Shown: positions 1 to 6,067 of the stretch, piece after piece
How positions within the stretch are numbered: position 1 is the stretch's first letter
How the letters are laid out: every line of letters begins with the position of its first letter
Assembly: GCA_027064665.1 (NCBI GenBank)
Contig: JAMOPH010000365.1
Coordinates: forward strand, 1-7,118
Length of the DNA: 7,118 bases
Direction: 5' to 3'
Origin: a bacterium
GTDB lineage: Bacteria; UBP14; UBA6098; B30-G16
The notes under the pieces: generated by a model
Told to the model about the DNA's origin: nothing
The model's input: only the letters and a program-made list of their open reading frames with translations
Database searches by the model: none
Program-made: the position numbers and the translations under genes

Positions 1-1714
1 GAGGGAGAAAGTGAAAATCTCCGGATACGATGAGGTCAGTGTCATCGCGCTGTCCGCCACGGACTACACCGCAATTGAGCCGTTTTTCCGCCTCATAAAG
101 CCGTGGGTTGAGAAAAACCGCCTGAAGTTTTCGCTTCCGTCGGTGCGGGTTGAGCAGTTGGGCGATTTAGCCTTTGACATCGTGGGTCTCAACCGCAAGG
201 TCAACATCACCTTTGCGCCCGAGGCTGGCACCGAAAGACTTCGCCGGGTCATCAATAAACCCCTTGACGAGGAGCGCCTGTTTGAGGCGATTGAGGCGGC
301 TTTCTCCCGCAAGTGGAAAAGCGTAAAACTCTACTTTATGGTCGGTCTTCCCACCGAGACCGACGGGGACATTGAGGGGATAATTGCGCTTCTCAACCGC
401 GCGGGAAAAATCGCCCGGCGCTATGGCGGGAAAATCCGCGTGACGATATCGCCGTTTGTGCCCAAAGCCCACACGCCGTTCCAGTGGGAACGAGAGATTG
501 ACGCCGACGAAATACGCCGCCGGGAAACGATGATACTCCGCGGAGTTATGCGCAATGTGGAGATTTCCTCGCGCCGCCCCGAAATCTCGGTGATTGAGGG
601 GATTCTCTCCCGCGGCGACCGCCGGCTGGGAAAAGTCCTTCTCCGCGCGTGGCAGAAGGGCGCGGTCTATGCCTCGTGGCACGAGCACTTTGAGCCGGAA
701 CTGTTCCTTGAGAGCCTTGCCGAGGAGAGGCTTTCCGTTGAGGAATTTCTCCGCGAGCGCGCCGTGGATGAGCCTCTCCCGTGGGACGGCGTCTATAAGG
801 GAGTGACGAGGGAATTTCTGCTGGCGGAGCGCACCAAGGCATACCGCGGGATAACCACTCCCCCCTGCTGGGAGCGGGACTGCGAAAGTTGCCGGTTTTG
901 CGATGTGCCGCCGCAGAAACTTGTGGGCAAAACCGCAACGGTGGGCGCAATCACCGACGAGAGTATGTTCGGCAGGCGCCCGCGGAAATCCGCTCCTCGC
1001 ACCACGATGAGCGCGCAGGTGGTCAGGATAAAATTTTCCGCCACCGGCGAGGCAAAATTCATCGGACATCTGGACAGGATGAGGCTTTGGGAGCGGATGA
1101 TTCGCGCGGCGGAAATCCCGGTGGCATACACTCAGGGGTTCACCGCGCGCCCAAAACTTCAGTTCTCCCCGCCGATTCCCGTGGGATACGAGAGCACCTC
1201 GGAATATGTGGACATCTTCCTTGAGGGACCGTTCTCCGCCGGGCAGATAGCCGCGCTGAGCAGGAAAATGCCCCGCTTTTTCGCAGTTCTGTCGTCCACG
1301 CTGCTGAGGACCAAGCCCAAGCCGCTCCAGTCCGCGGTGACCGCCGCAGTCTGGGAATGCATATTCCCCGCCGACCGGCGCGGTGATGTGGAAGAAATTA
1401 TGAGGCGGGTCGCGGACGCAGAGAGTATCCCCTTCCAGAGGGTCAAGAAGGAGGTGGACATAAAAAAATTTCTTCTGCGGTGGGCGATGGTGCCCCGCGA
1501 GGACGAGGTCGTGGTGAGGATGCTTCTGAAAACCGGCAACAATGGCAGTGGTCGCCCGATGGAGTATTTTCTGTGGACGGGATTTTCGCTGGAGGACCTT
1601 GCCGATGCGCGGTTTGTCCGCACGGAGATTTTAATCCCCGCCGGTGAGGGATTTGTCAATCCGCTGGGCGAAGCGATTGATTTGGAAAAATTTTTCGGCG
1701 AGGAGGGAAAATGA
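1..1714 (+). CDS. Radical SAM protein (TIGR03960-like) fused to C-terminal DUF2344 domain, 5'-truncated by window edge
   Basis: The frame is open to the left edge (codons R-E-K precede the GTG at 11), so this is the C-terminal part of a longer protein and the GTG is an internal valine. I number residues from that GTG. Residues about 4-270 resemble the second half of the radical SAM barrel of the YgiQ/TIGR03960 type, with GYDEVS, SLPSVRV, FAPEAGTERLR and FMVGLPTET. The CxxxCxxC iron-sulfur motif and any B12-binding domain would lie upstream, outside the window. A Cys cluster C286-x4-C291-x2-C294-x2-C297 closes this part. Residues about 337-567 match DUF2344 (TIGR03936), with FIGHLDRMRLWERM and YTQGFTARPKLQFSPP. 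Such fusions are known in several bacterial phyla. The family is uncharacterised; an RNA-modifying role is only a guess. It overlaps the next gene by 4 bp, implying translational coupling. Confidence 0.9.
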   Translation, partial: REKVKISGYDEVSVIALSATDYTAIEPFFRLIKPWVEKNRLKFSLPSVRVEQLGDLAFDIVGLNRKVNITFAPEAGTERLRRVINKPLDEERLFEAIEAAFSRKWKSVKLYFMVGLPTETDGDIEGIIALLNRAGKIARRYGGKIRVTISPFVPKAHTPFQWEREIDADEIRRRETMILRGVMRNVEISSRRPEISVIEGILSRGDRRLGKVLLRAWQKGAVYASWHEHFEPELFLESLAEERLSVEEFLRERAVDEPLPWDGVYKGVTREFLLAERTKAYRGITTPPCWERDCESCRFCDVPPQKLVGKTATVGAITDESMFGRRPRKSAPRTTMSAQVVRIKFSATGEAKFIGHLDRMRLWERMIRAAEIPVAYTQGFTARPKLQFSPPIPVGYESTSEYVDIFLEGPFSAGQIAALSRKMPRFFAVLSSTLLRTKPKPLQSAVTAAVWECIFPADRRGDVEEIMRRVADAESIPFQRVKKEVDIKKFLLRWAMVPREDEVVVRMLLKTGNNGSGRPMEYFLWTGFSLEDLADARFVRTEILIPAGEGFVNPLGEAIDLEKFFGEEGK

Positions 1715-2247
1715 GCCCTCAAATGATTGCGCTGATAAAGTCGCACATCAAAAGATATCCCGAGGCGGAGTTGGTGGATATATACAAACTTTTGTATCAG
1801 ATAGCCAACGGACCGAAGCACTATGCGGTGGTGTTTGATGCGGACCAGTATTTTCAGGAGTGGGCGAGCGCGCCGGCGGAGAATTTCCCGCCGACCGAGG
1901 CGATTTCCGCCGATGGGCAACTTGTCCGCACCCACTGGGGACCCCTGCGCGAGATGGGTATGGACCCCAACGCACTGATGGAGATTTTCTGGCAGACCGT
2001 CTTTCACTATCAGCCCCATCCGGAATATCTAATCCACTGGTGGCGCAACCTGAAGGATTTAATAATAAGGGGCGAACTTCCGTTCCCGCTCAGCCAGTAC
2101 GACGAACTTGACGCGGAATTCCAGCAGTGGGGCTTTATGCCGAAACATCATTCGGAAAGTTTTGTGAGGGCGTATAATCCGCACTATTTTGTGGTGCTAA
2201 AGAGTCTAATTGAGCCGTTTTTGGAGAGGTTGAGGAACAAAAGTTAG
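1711..2247 (+). CDS. Conserved protein of unknown function (178 aa), coupled to the radical SAM gene
   Basis: The ATG overlaps the upstream stop codon (ATGA) and has AGGAGG at 1701-1706, four bases upstream, so the start is well supported. The protein looks soluble, with no signal peptide or membrane segment, and is rich in aromatic residues (several Trp, Tyr and Phe). Visible motifs are DIYKLLYQIANGPKHYAV (residues 23-40), a central LVRTHWGPLREMG, and near the C-terminus HHSESFVRAYNPHYFVV starting at H146-H147-S148. From memory, uncharacterised bacterial proteins share a pattern of YKLLxQxxxGPxH near the start and HHSxxYxxAYxPxYxVV near the end, and this looks like a member. The conserved histidines could bind metal or be catalytic, but that is inference. 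The tight coupling suggests co-expression with the radical SAM protein. I assign no function. Confidence 0.85.
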   Translation: MSPQMIALIKSHIKRYPEAELVDIYKLLYQIANGPKHYAVVFDADQYFQEWASAPAENFPPTEAISADGQLVRTHWGPLREMGMDPNALMEIFWQTVFHYQPHPEYLIHWWRNLKDLIIRGELPFPLSQYDELDAEFQQWGFMPKHHSESFVRAYNPHYFVVLKSLIEPFLERLRNKS

Positions 2248-2255
2248 AAAAATTC

Positions 2256-3218
2256 TCACCACTCCAGCCTTATCGTATCCCTAAATATCCCCTTTGCGCC
2301 CAGAGATTCCTTAAACCGCGCCAAACCGAGGTTTGGTTTGTTATTCAATGTGTAGGTGCCGAAATCAAACCACTCAAATCCCCGCGAAATTGCCCACTCA
2401 AATACTTTTACGAACAGCAAATTCAGCGGGCGCAGGTTCTGATGCTCATAATCCTGACTTATGTAGAACGCCAGCACCGCCCGCGGGTTGCACTCAAAAA
2501 GCACCGTCCCCGCAACCATTTTATCTTCATAATAGGCGGCGAAAAGGCGGACTCTGTCGCCCATAAGTTCGCGCAGTTTATATAACTCCTCAAGAGTGTG
2601 GGTGGGTTTTACGCCGTGCCGCATAGAGAGATTATTAGATAGAATCCGATAGAACTCCTCATATCCATCAGATTCGCACACGATGATGCCAGATTTTTCC
2701 GCCTTGCGCATAGCGGTGCGCGCCTCGGGACGCATTATGGAAAGATTTTTCTCAATGCTATCGTATAATCGCACAACGGCGGTGAGTTCCCGCTTGCGGT
2801 GATATGCCCCGCGGACAAAAAGCGCAAAATCTATGTGGTCTTCGGGGAATTTATAATAGATCCACGGCGGGCGGGTGATTTCTATTCCATCGTAGTTCTC
2901 GGCACGGGCGAAATCCACCAGTGTTTCCACCAACTTCAGCGCCTCGGATACCGAAGTTTTCGGGCGGAGAACAAACCCCGCAAACGATGCCCCCGGATGC
3001 GAGACCAAAATCCGCTTGCCATCCATCTGGCGCTCGGCGGCGGGGAAAACACTCACCAGCGTGTTGCCCCGGAAAAACATCAGATGCCGATGGACAAAGC
3101 GGTCGGGGGGGTGATAATCATAAAACTTCTGATATGCGAAAAAGGTTCCGTTGTTGGAGCGGTCAACGAACTCCTCCCACGCCCGACGATGCTCCGGAGT
3201 GTATTCCACGATTTTCAT
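2256..3218 (-). CDS. FemAB/GNAT-like acyl- or aminoacyltransferase (320 aa)
   Basis: The protein resembles the double-GNAT FemAB group and Acetyltransf_6-type proteins, which transfer aminoacyl or acyl groups to amino groups, in some members while building peptidoglycan cross-bridges. An N-terminal half (about 1-150, with FFAYQKFYDYHP and VSVFPAAE) is followed by a second GNAT-like half (about 155-320). Typical signs are the basic stretch RPEARTAMRKAEKSGI near 163-178, AAYYEDKMVAGTVLFE, and near 284-310 the FDFGTYTLNN...GLARFKESLGAKG segment that usually ends this fold. Length fits the family. No signal peptide or membrane segment is seen, so it is cytoplasmic. The ATG has no evident Shine-Dalgarno site. 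It lies 45 bp downstream of the S-component gene on the same strand, so the two may be co-transcribed. Its stop is 8 bp from that of the convergent gene. The acceptor is unknown; a cell-wall role is possible but unproven. Confidence 0.8.
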   Translation of the reverse strand: MKIVEYTPEHRRAWEEFVDRSNNGTFFAYQKFYDYHPPDRFVHRHLMFFRGNTLVSVFPAAERQMDGKRILVSHPGASFAGFVLRPKTSVSEALKLVETLVDFARAENYDGIEITRPPWIYYKFPEDHIDFALFVRGAYHRKRELTAVVRLYDSIEKNLSIMRPEARTAMRKAEKSGIIVCESDGYEEFYRILSNNLSMRHGVKPTHTLEELYKLRELMGDRVRLFAAYYEDKMVAGTVLFECNPRAVLAFYISQDYEHQNLRPLNLLFVKVFEWAISRGFEWFDFGTYTLNNKPNLGLARFKESLGAKGIFRDTIRLEW

Positions 3219-3263
3219 AGGGTAAGAAAAATCGCCCGAAAGTGGGGCAATAGCAAGGGAAAT

Positions 3264-3773
3264 TTACCCCGGTTTCCTGTCCAACCTCGGCAGAACCACC
3301 GGAAAGAGAACCGCAAACAGCACGCCGTTGGAAATTATATGAACCGCCGCAAAGGTTATCCCGCCCAAAAGATACACAAAAAATGTCTGCGCGGTGGGGA
3401 AGGAGAAATATCCTGCGGCGTTAGTGGCGATATCGTAGAAAAGCGTGAGTAAAACCCCGGTCAGTGCGGCATAGAGCGGGCTGGTCAGTTTTTTTCGCAC
3501 AACTGCGCCGGAAATCCCCATCACTGCGCCGCAGATTATCTGGGTGATAAACAGCGGAACAGGGGGCATCCCGAACGGCGAGAGGAGCGAATACAGCCCG
3601 AAGATGAGCGCACCGTCAACTCCGCCCCAGAATTTTCCCAGAAGCGCCCCGGAGAACACGCAAACGAAACTGACCAACTCAACATTGGGCACCAGCGCAA
3701 GCGCATACCCCAGCGCAACTCCCACTCCGACCAGCACAGCGCTGTAGGCAATTTTGCGATAACTTTCCGTCAT
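3264..3773 (-). CDS. ECF-transporter S-component-like membrane protein (169 aa)
   Basis: This small hydrophobic protein has about six predicted membrane segments (roughly residues 8-27, 31-48, 50-66, 72-92, 98-120 and 130-165). Length and layout match substrate-binding S components of energy-coupling-factor vitamin transporters. The phrases FSGALLGKFWGGVDGALIFG, LSPFGMPPVPLFITQIICGA and the Asn-containing last helices (TNAAGYF, HIISNGVLFAV) are of the kind seen in that superfamily. S components bind a vitamin or metal and use shared EcfA/EcfA'/EcfT proteins. None of those genes is here, so it would be a lone S component using modules encoded elsewhere. The substrate cannot be read from sequence. 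The ATG follows an in-frame TGA directly and has only GGTGA abutting it, so the start is less secure. The hpf terminator ends just 18 bp upstream, leaving little room for a promoter. Confidence 0.7.
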   Translation of the reverse strand: MTESYRKIAYSAVLVGVGVALGYALALVPNVELVSFVCVFSGALLGKFWGGVDGALIFGLYSLLSPFGMPPVPLFITQIICGAVMGISGAVVRKKLTSPLYAALTGVLLTLFYDIATNAAGYFSFPTAQTFFVYLLGGITFAAVHIISNGVLFAVLFPVVLPRLDRKPG

Positions 3774-3791
3774 TCACCAGAAATTATGCGC

Positions 3792-3830
3792 ACAAAAATA
3801 AAAGGGAAAGGGGAATTTGCCCCTTTCCCT
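3792..3830 (-). terminator. Intrinsic terminator of hpf
   Basis: An 11-bp perfect inverted repeat (AGGGAAAGGGG at 3803-3813, CCCCTTTCCCT at 3820-3830) has a 6-base loop. On the minus strand it is followed by the T-rich tail TTTATTTTTGTG. It starts 25 bp after the hpf stop codon, as expected for a rho-independent terminator. On the plus strand the stem is followed by CTCGGCG, so termination is in the hpf direction only. It separates hpf from the membrane protein gene downstream. Confidence 0.9.
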
Positions 3831-3855
3831 CTCGGCGAGCGACCTGTCCTCACAA

Positions 3856-4161
3856 TCACTTGCTGCCTGACTTGTGAACCTTGAGGCGGTCGTGATAGTC
3901 GTGCAAAAGTCTTTCCATCTTATGGGAAACCTCGTCAATTGACGCAAACGGGTCGTCGGTCTGTGCCTTGGCAAACATCTTCTTGCCCGCAAGCGAGAAA
4001 GTAAGTTCTGCTATGTGCCTGTGCTTTTCTGCGGTTATGACCAGTTGCGCATCAATTATCCCGTGGTTGTAAAACTTTTTCAGCGGCAGGATTCTCTTTT
4101 CGGCATACTCCCTCAACTCCGGGGTAAGGTCAAAGTGGCGGGCAGAAATCCTCAGATCCAT
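3856..4161 (-). CDS. hpf: Short ribosome hibernation-promoting factor (HPF/YfiA family, 101 aa)
   Basis: HPF/YfiA proteins bind the decoding centre of the 30S subunit in stationary phase or stress and keep ribosomes inactive. The sequence opens with MDLRISARHFDLTPELREYAEKR, a typical family start. It continues with the expected alpha-beta pattern, including AQLVITAEKHRHIAELTF, KAQTDDPFASIDEVSHKMERL and a basic tail HDRLKVHKSGSK. At 101 residues it is the short form, lacking the C-terminal dimerisation domain of long HPF. I chose the ATG at 4161 because AAGGAG lies six bases upstream and homology begins there. An in-frame ATG at 4194 would add 11 residues unlike the family and lies almost on the predicted transcript start. 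The gene appears monocistronic: promoter at 4200-4228, terminator at 3792-3830. It is divergent from hdrC. Confidence 0.93.
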   Translation of the reverse strand: MDLRISARHFDLTPELREYAEKRILPLKKFYNHGIIDAQLVITAEKHRHIAELTFSLAGKKMFAKAQTDDPFASIDEVSHKMERLLHDYHDRLKVHKSGSK

Positions 4162-4167
4162 CTCACA

Positions 4168-4173
4168 CTCCTT
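4168..4173 (-). promoter_or_regulatory. Shine-Dalgarno site deciding the hpf start
   Basis: AAGGAG on the minus strand lies six bases before the ATG at 4161. It supports that start over the upstream in-frame ATG at 4194, which has only a weaker GGTGAGGG stretch near it. Confidence 0.85.
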
Positions 4174-4199
4174 TTTTTGATTTGGCTCCCTCACCTAAA

Positions 4200-4228
4200 A
4201 TTATATCAATCCGCAGGGTAAATTTCCA
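4200..4228 (-). promoter_or_regulatory. Sigma70-type promoter for hpf
   Basis: On the minus strand TGGAAA (4228-4223, 4 of 6 matches to TTGACA) is followed after 17 bp by a perfect TATAAT (4205-4200). The predicted start of transcription is near 4193, which gives a leader of about 30 bases containing the AAGGAG site. Position and spacing are good. The -35 element is only moderate. The assignment rests on consensus matching alone. Confidence 0.6.
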
Positions 4229-4317
4229 TAGTTTTTTGATAGGGGGACAAATTTTTTGCCCCCGATGGGCGGCATTTTTTCTTGCCCTGCTGACTTAGGT
4301 TTGTTAAATTTTTCCGT

Positions 4318-4323
4318 TATAAT
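4318..4323 (+). promoter_or_regulatory. Possible -10 element upstream of hdrC
   Basis: A perfect TATAAT lies 13 bp before the hdrC ATG. No good -35 hexamer occurs at 15-19 bp and there is no TG extension. Transcription from it would start about 6-8 bases before the ATG and would cut into the GGGGGAG ribosome-binding sequence at 4327-4333. Either hdrC mRNA has a very short leader, or this is chance and the real promoter lies further upstream in 4206-4300. Confidence 0.3.
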
Positions 4324-4336
4324 TTCGGGGGAGAAT

Positions 4337-4861
4337 ATGAGCACGATTGACACCGAAAAACTTGATATGTCGTTTGTTGAGGAGGTTAAAAACACTCCCG
4401 GCGGCGAACTGATAACCCGCTGTTTTGCCTGCGGAACCTGTGCAGCATCCTGCCCTGTGAGGGAATTTGACGAAAAGTTCAATCCCCGCCGGATAATTCA
4501 TATGGTTCTTCTTGGGATGCGTGATGAGGTTCTGCAAAGCGATTTCGTGTGGCTGTGTTCGGGATGCGCCGCCTGTCAGGAGAGATGCCCGCAGGGGGTC
4601 ACCATCACCGACCTTATGATGGCGCTCAAAAATATCGCAGTAAAACACGGGATTGTGCACAACGCCTTTGCTATGCAGGCTGCGGAGGTCTATCGCTATG
4701 GGCGGCTGTATGAGGTCGGCGACCTCAACGACCGCAGGGAGAAAATCGGTCTGCCAAGAATTCCCGAGGAACCCGAACAAATCCGCCAGATACTTGACGA
4801 CACCGGCGTCGGTGAGGTGGCTAAAAAAATTATCGGCGAGCAGGAATCCGGGAACGAATAA
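4337..4861 (+). CDS. hdrC: Heterodisulfide reductase subunit C-like iron-sulfur protein (174 aa)
   Basis: HdrC carries two cubane [4Fe-4S] clusters that relay electrons between HdrA (or another donor) and the catalytic HdrB. Both cluster motifs are intact: C29-x2-C32-x2-C35-x3-C39-P (CFACGTCAASCP) and C74-x2-C77-x2-C80-x3-C84-P (CSGCAACQERCP). Between them is the family segment FNPRRIIHMVLLGMRDEVL, and GRLYEVGDLNDRREKIGLP follows. Length fits HdrC. The ATG at 4337 is preceded by GGGGGAG three bases upstream. Longer in-frame starts (TTG 4256, ATG 4265) would add residues unlike HdrC and have no matching ribosome-binding site. hdrB follows after 164 bp. In bacteria HdrBC-like proteins work with HdrA-type flavoproteins, hydrogenase or formate dehydrogenase modules, or in place of succinate- or lactate-type CCG-domain enzymes. 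The thiol substrate cannot be told from sequence. Confidence 0.88.
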   Translation: MSTIDTEKLDMSFVEEVKNTPGGELITRCFACGTCAASCPVREFDEKFNPRRIIHMVLLGMRDEVLQSDFVWLCSGCAACQERCPQGVTITDLMMALKNIAVKHGIVHNAFAMQAAEVYRYGRLYEVGDLNDRREKIGLPRIPEEPEQIRQILDDTGVGEVAKKIIGEQESGNE

Positions 4862-4893
4862 AGTTTTGCGCCTTTGTGTGGGAGTGCCCGGTC

Positions 4894-4964
4894 AGAGGGG
4901 TTTTGACTCGGAGGGGGCTAATCATTTAATTTGGAGGGGGTTAATCACCAGAGGGGGCTAATAT
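4894..4964 (+). repeat. G-rich direct repeats between hdrC and hdrB
   Basis: Three near-identical 15-base copies occur: GGAGGGGGCTAATCA (4910-4924), GGAGGGGGTTAATCA (4933-4947) and AGAGGGGGCTAATAT (4950-4964). A degenerate copy, AGAGGGGTTTT, lies at 4894-4904. Start-to-start spacings are 16, 23 and 17 bases, so they are not in strict helical phase. The first full copy fits exactly between the -35 and -10 hexamers of the putative promoter at 4903-4930. The others lie at or after its predicted start. They could be operator copies for a regulator, G-rich RNA elements, or products of local slippage. I know of no named motif that matches. Confidence 0.7.
4903..4930 (+). promoter_or_regulatory. Putative promoter for hdrB
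   Basis: TTGACT (4903-4908, 5 of 6 matches) is followed after 16 bp by TTTAAT (4925-4930, 5 of 6). The predicted transcript would start near 4937 and carry an untranslated leader of about 90 bases before hdrB. This is the best -35/-10 pair I found on the plus strand of the hdr region. It would let hdrB be made independently of hdrC. The 16-bp spacer is filled by one G-rich repeat copy. Confidence 0.45.
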
Positions 4965-4975
4965 CATAGAGAAAT

Positions 4976-4998
4976 GGCGATGGAGAGAAGGCATCGCC
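4976..4998 (+). other. Hairpin in the hdrB leader
   Basis: GGCGATG (4976-4982) pairs with CATCGCC (4992-4998) around a 9-base loop, with an extra T-G wobble pair at the base. GGTTTTG follows, which is too weak a T-run for a confident terminator. It lies 27 bases before the hdrB start and before its GGAGG site. It may protect, process or attenuate the transcript, or be chance. Confidence 0.35.
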
Positions 4999-5025
4999 GG
5001 TTTTGAAAGCAACTCGGAGGAAATT

Positions 5026-5928
5026 ATGAGATACGCCTTTTTCCTTGGATGTTCGGTGCCGACGAGGGGGCTTAACTACGAACTTTCCGCCCGCAAGGTG
5101 GCAGAAAAATTGGGGATTGAACTGGTGGATATCCCCGAGTTCAGTTGCTGCGGGTTTCCCATCCGCTCGGTGAGCCAGAAGGCGGGATTCACTATGGCGG
5201 CACGCAATCTCGCTCTGGCAGAAAAGCAGGGTCTGGACAGAATTATGACCCTCTGTTCCGCCTGCACAGAGACCCTGCAGGAGGCAAATCATCTGTTCAA
5301 GCACAATCCCGACTTTCTGGCGGAAATCAACGGGGAACTCAAAAAGTTCGGTCTGGAATACAAAGGCACAGTTGAGGTGAAACACATCGCACGGGTGCTT
5401 TGGGAGGATATCGGAGTGGAGGAGATTCGCAAAAAAGTTGTGTTTCCGCTTGAGGGGGCGAGATTTGCCGCCCATTACGGATGCCATTATCTCAAACCCT
5501 CCGAGATATACGACCACTTTGACGACCCGGAAAATCCCACATCCCTTGATGATCTCATAGAGGCGACCGGTGCGGAATCTGTCCGCCAGTATCCCGACAA
5601 GGACAAATGCTGTGGCGGCGCAATTCTGGGCGTCAAGGAGGAGGTTACCATCAAAATCGCCGGGTCAAAACTCAAGATTCTAAAAGACCACGATATTGAC
5701 GCCCTCGTTTTGATATGTCCGTTCTGTTCGGTTATATACGAGGGCAACCAGAAGAAGGCGGAGAAGGAATACGAGACCCAGTTCAAGATTCCGGTGCTGT
5801 ATTATCCGCAGATTTTGGGGCTTGCGCTGGGCTTTGAACCCGATGAGGTGGGCTTCAAACTCAACCGAATCAAGGCGAAAAAACTTCTGGAGAAACTGGG
5901 GCTTGGCAAAAAGAAAACGGCGGCATAA
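5026..5928 (+). CDS. hdrB: Heterodisulfide reductase subunit B-like CCG-domain protein (300 aa)
   Basis: HdrB is the catalytic subunit that reduces a disulfide at two noncubane [4Fe-4S] clusters held by two cysteine-rich CCG domains. Both domains are complete: C9, C41-C42-G, C77-x2-C80, and C153, C195-C196-G, C231-x2-C234. The start MRYAFFLGCSVPTRGLNYE, the RQYPDKDKCCGGA segment and LICPFCSVIYEGNQ are typical of the family, and 300 residues is the usual length. The C-terminus ends in a lysine-rich helix (KLLEKLGLGKKK). The ATG at 5026 has GGAGG five bases upstream. It follows hdrC on the same strand but after an unusually long gap with repeats and a possible promoter. A strong terminator follows, so hdrA is not the next gene of the transcript. 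CoM-S-S-CoB is the archaeal substrate; in a bacterium the physiological disulfide or electron acceptor is unknown. Confidence 0.92.
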   Translation: MRYAFFLGCSVPTRGLNYELSARKVAEKLGIELVDIPEFSCCGFPIRSVSQKAGFTMAARNLALAEKQGLDRIMTLCSACTETLQEANHLFKHNPDFLAEINGELKKFGLEYKGTVEVKHIARVLWEDIGVEEIRKKVVFPLEGARFAAHYGCHYLKPSEIYDHFDDPENPTSLDDLIEATGAESVRQYPDKDKCCGGAILGVKEEVTIKIAGSKLKILKDHDIDALVLICPFCSVIYEGNQKKAEKEYETQFKIPVLYYPQILGLALGFEPDEVGFKLNRIKAKKLLEKLGLGKKKTAA

Positions 5929-5971
5929 ATTTTTGCGCCCGGAAAAGGTTTATGGATTCCGGCTGATATCT

Positions 5972-6006
5972 GCGGCGGGTTTTGTTAGCCCGCCGTTTTT
6001 ATTTTA
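5972..6006 (+). terminator. Intrinsic terminator after hdrB
   Basis: CGGCGGG (5973-5979) pairs with CCCGCCG (5989-5995) around a 9-base loop, with a G-T wobble at the base, followed by TTTTTATTTTATG. This is a classic rho-independent terminator 44 bp after the hdrB stop. A second small inverted repeat, CCGGAA (5939-5944) with TTCCGG (5957-5962), lies just upstream. On the minus strand the stem has no T-run, so it should not stop transcripts coming from proS. Confidence 0.9.
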
Positions 6007-6067
6007 TGACTCAAACGCACAGGTTTGTCGTGGGTTTTCGGTCAATTGCGGCAAGAATCCCGTCGGT

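Noticed and set aside
167..1069. Long minus-strand open frame opposite the radical SAM gene
   Set aside because: It lies wholly antisense to a clear family match. Its Arg/Pro/Ala-rich translation matches nothing and is a shadow of GC-rich codon usage.
1159..2019. Long minus-strand open frame across the radical SAM and 178-aa genes
   Set aside because: It spans two well-supported plus-strand genes, has low-complexity Ser/Arg-rich translation and no ribosome-binding site or domain.
2248..2255. Terminator between the convergent 178-aa gene and the transferase gene
   Set aside because: The gap is 8 bp and no stem with a T-run is visible on either strand around it.
2799..3452. Plus-strand open frame opposite the transferase and S-component genes
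   Set aside because: It is antisense to two genes with recognisable families. The translation is rich in Arg, Lys and Gly with no motif.
4162..4194. Upstream ATG start for hpf
   Set aside because: The AAGGAG site fits the inner ATG, homology begins at MDLRISARHF, and the predicted transcript start lies at about 4193.
4256..4336. Upstream TTG or ATG start for hdrC
   Set aside because: The added 27 residues do not look like HdrC and precede the GGGGGAG site. The ATG at 4337 gives the usual length.
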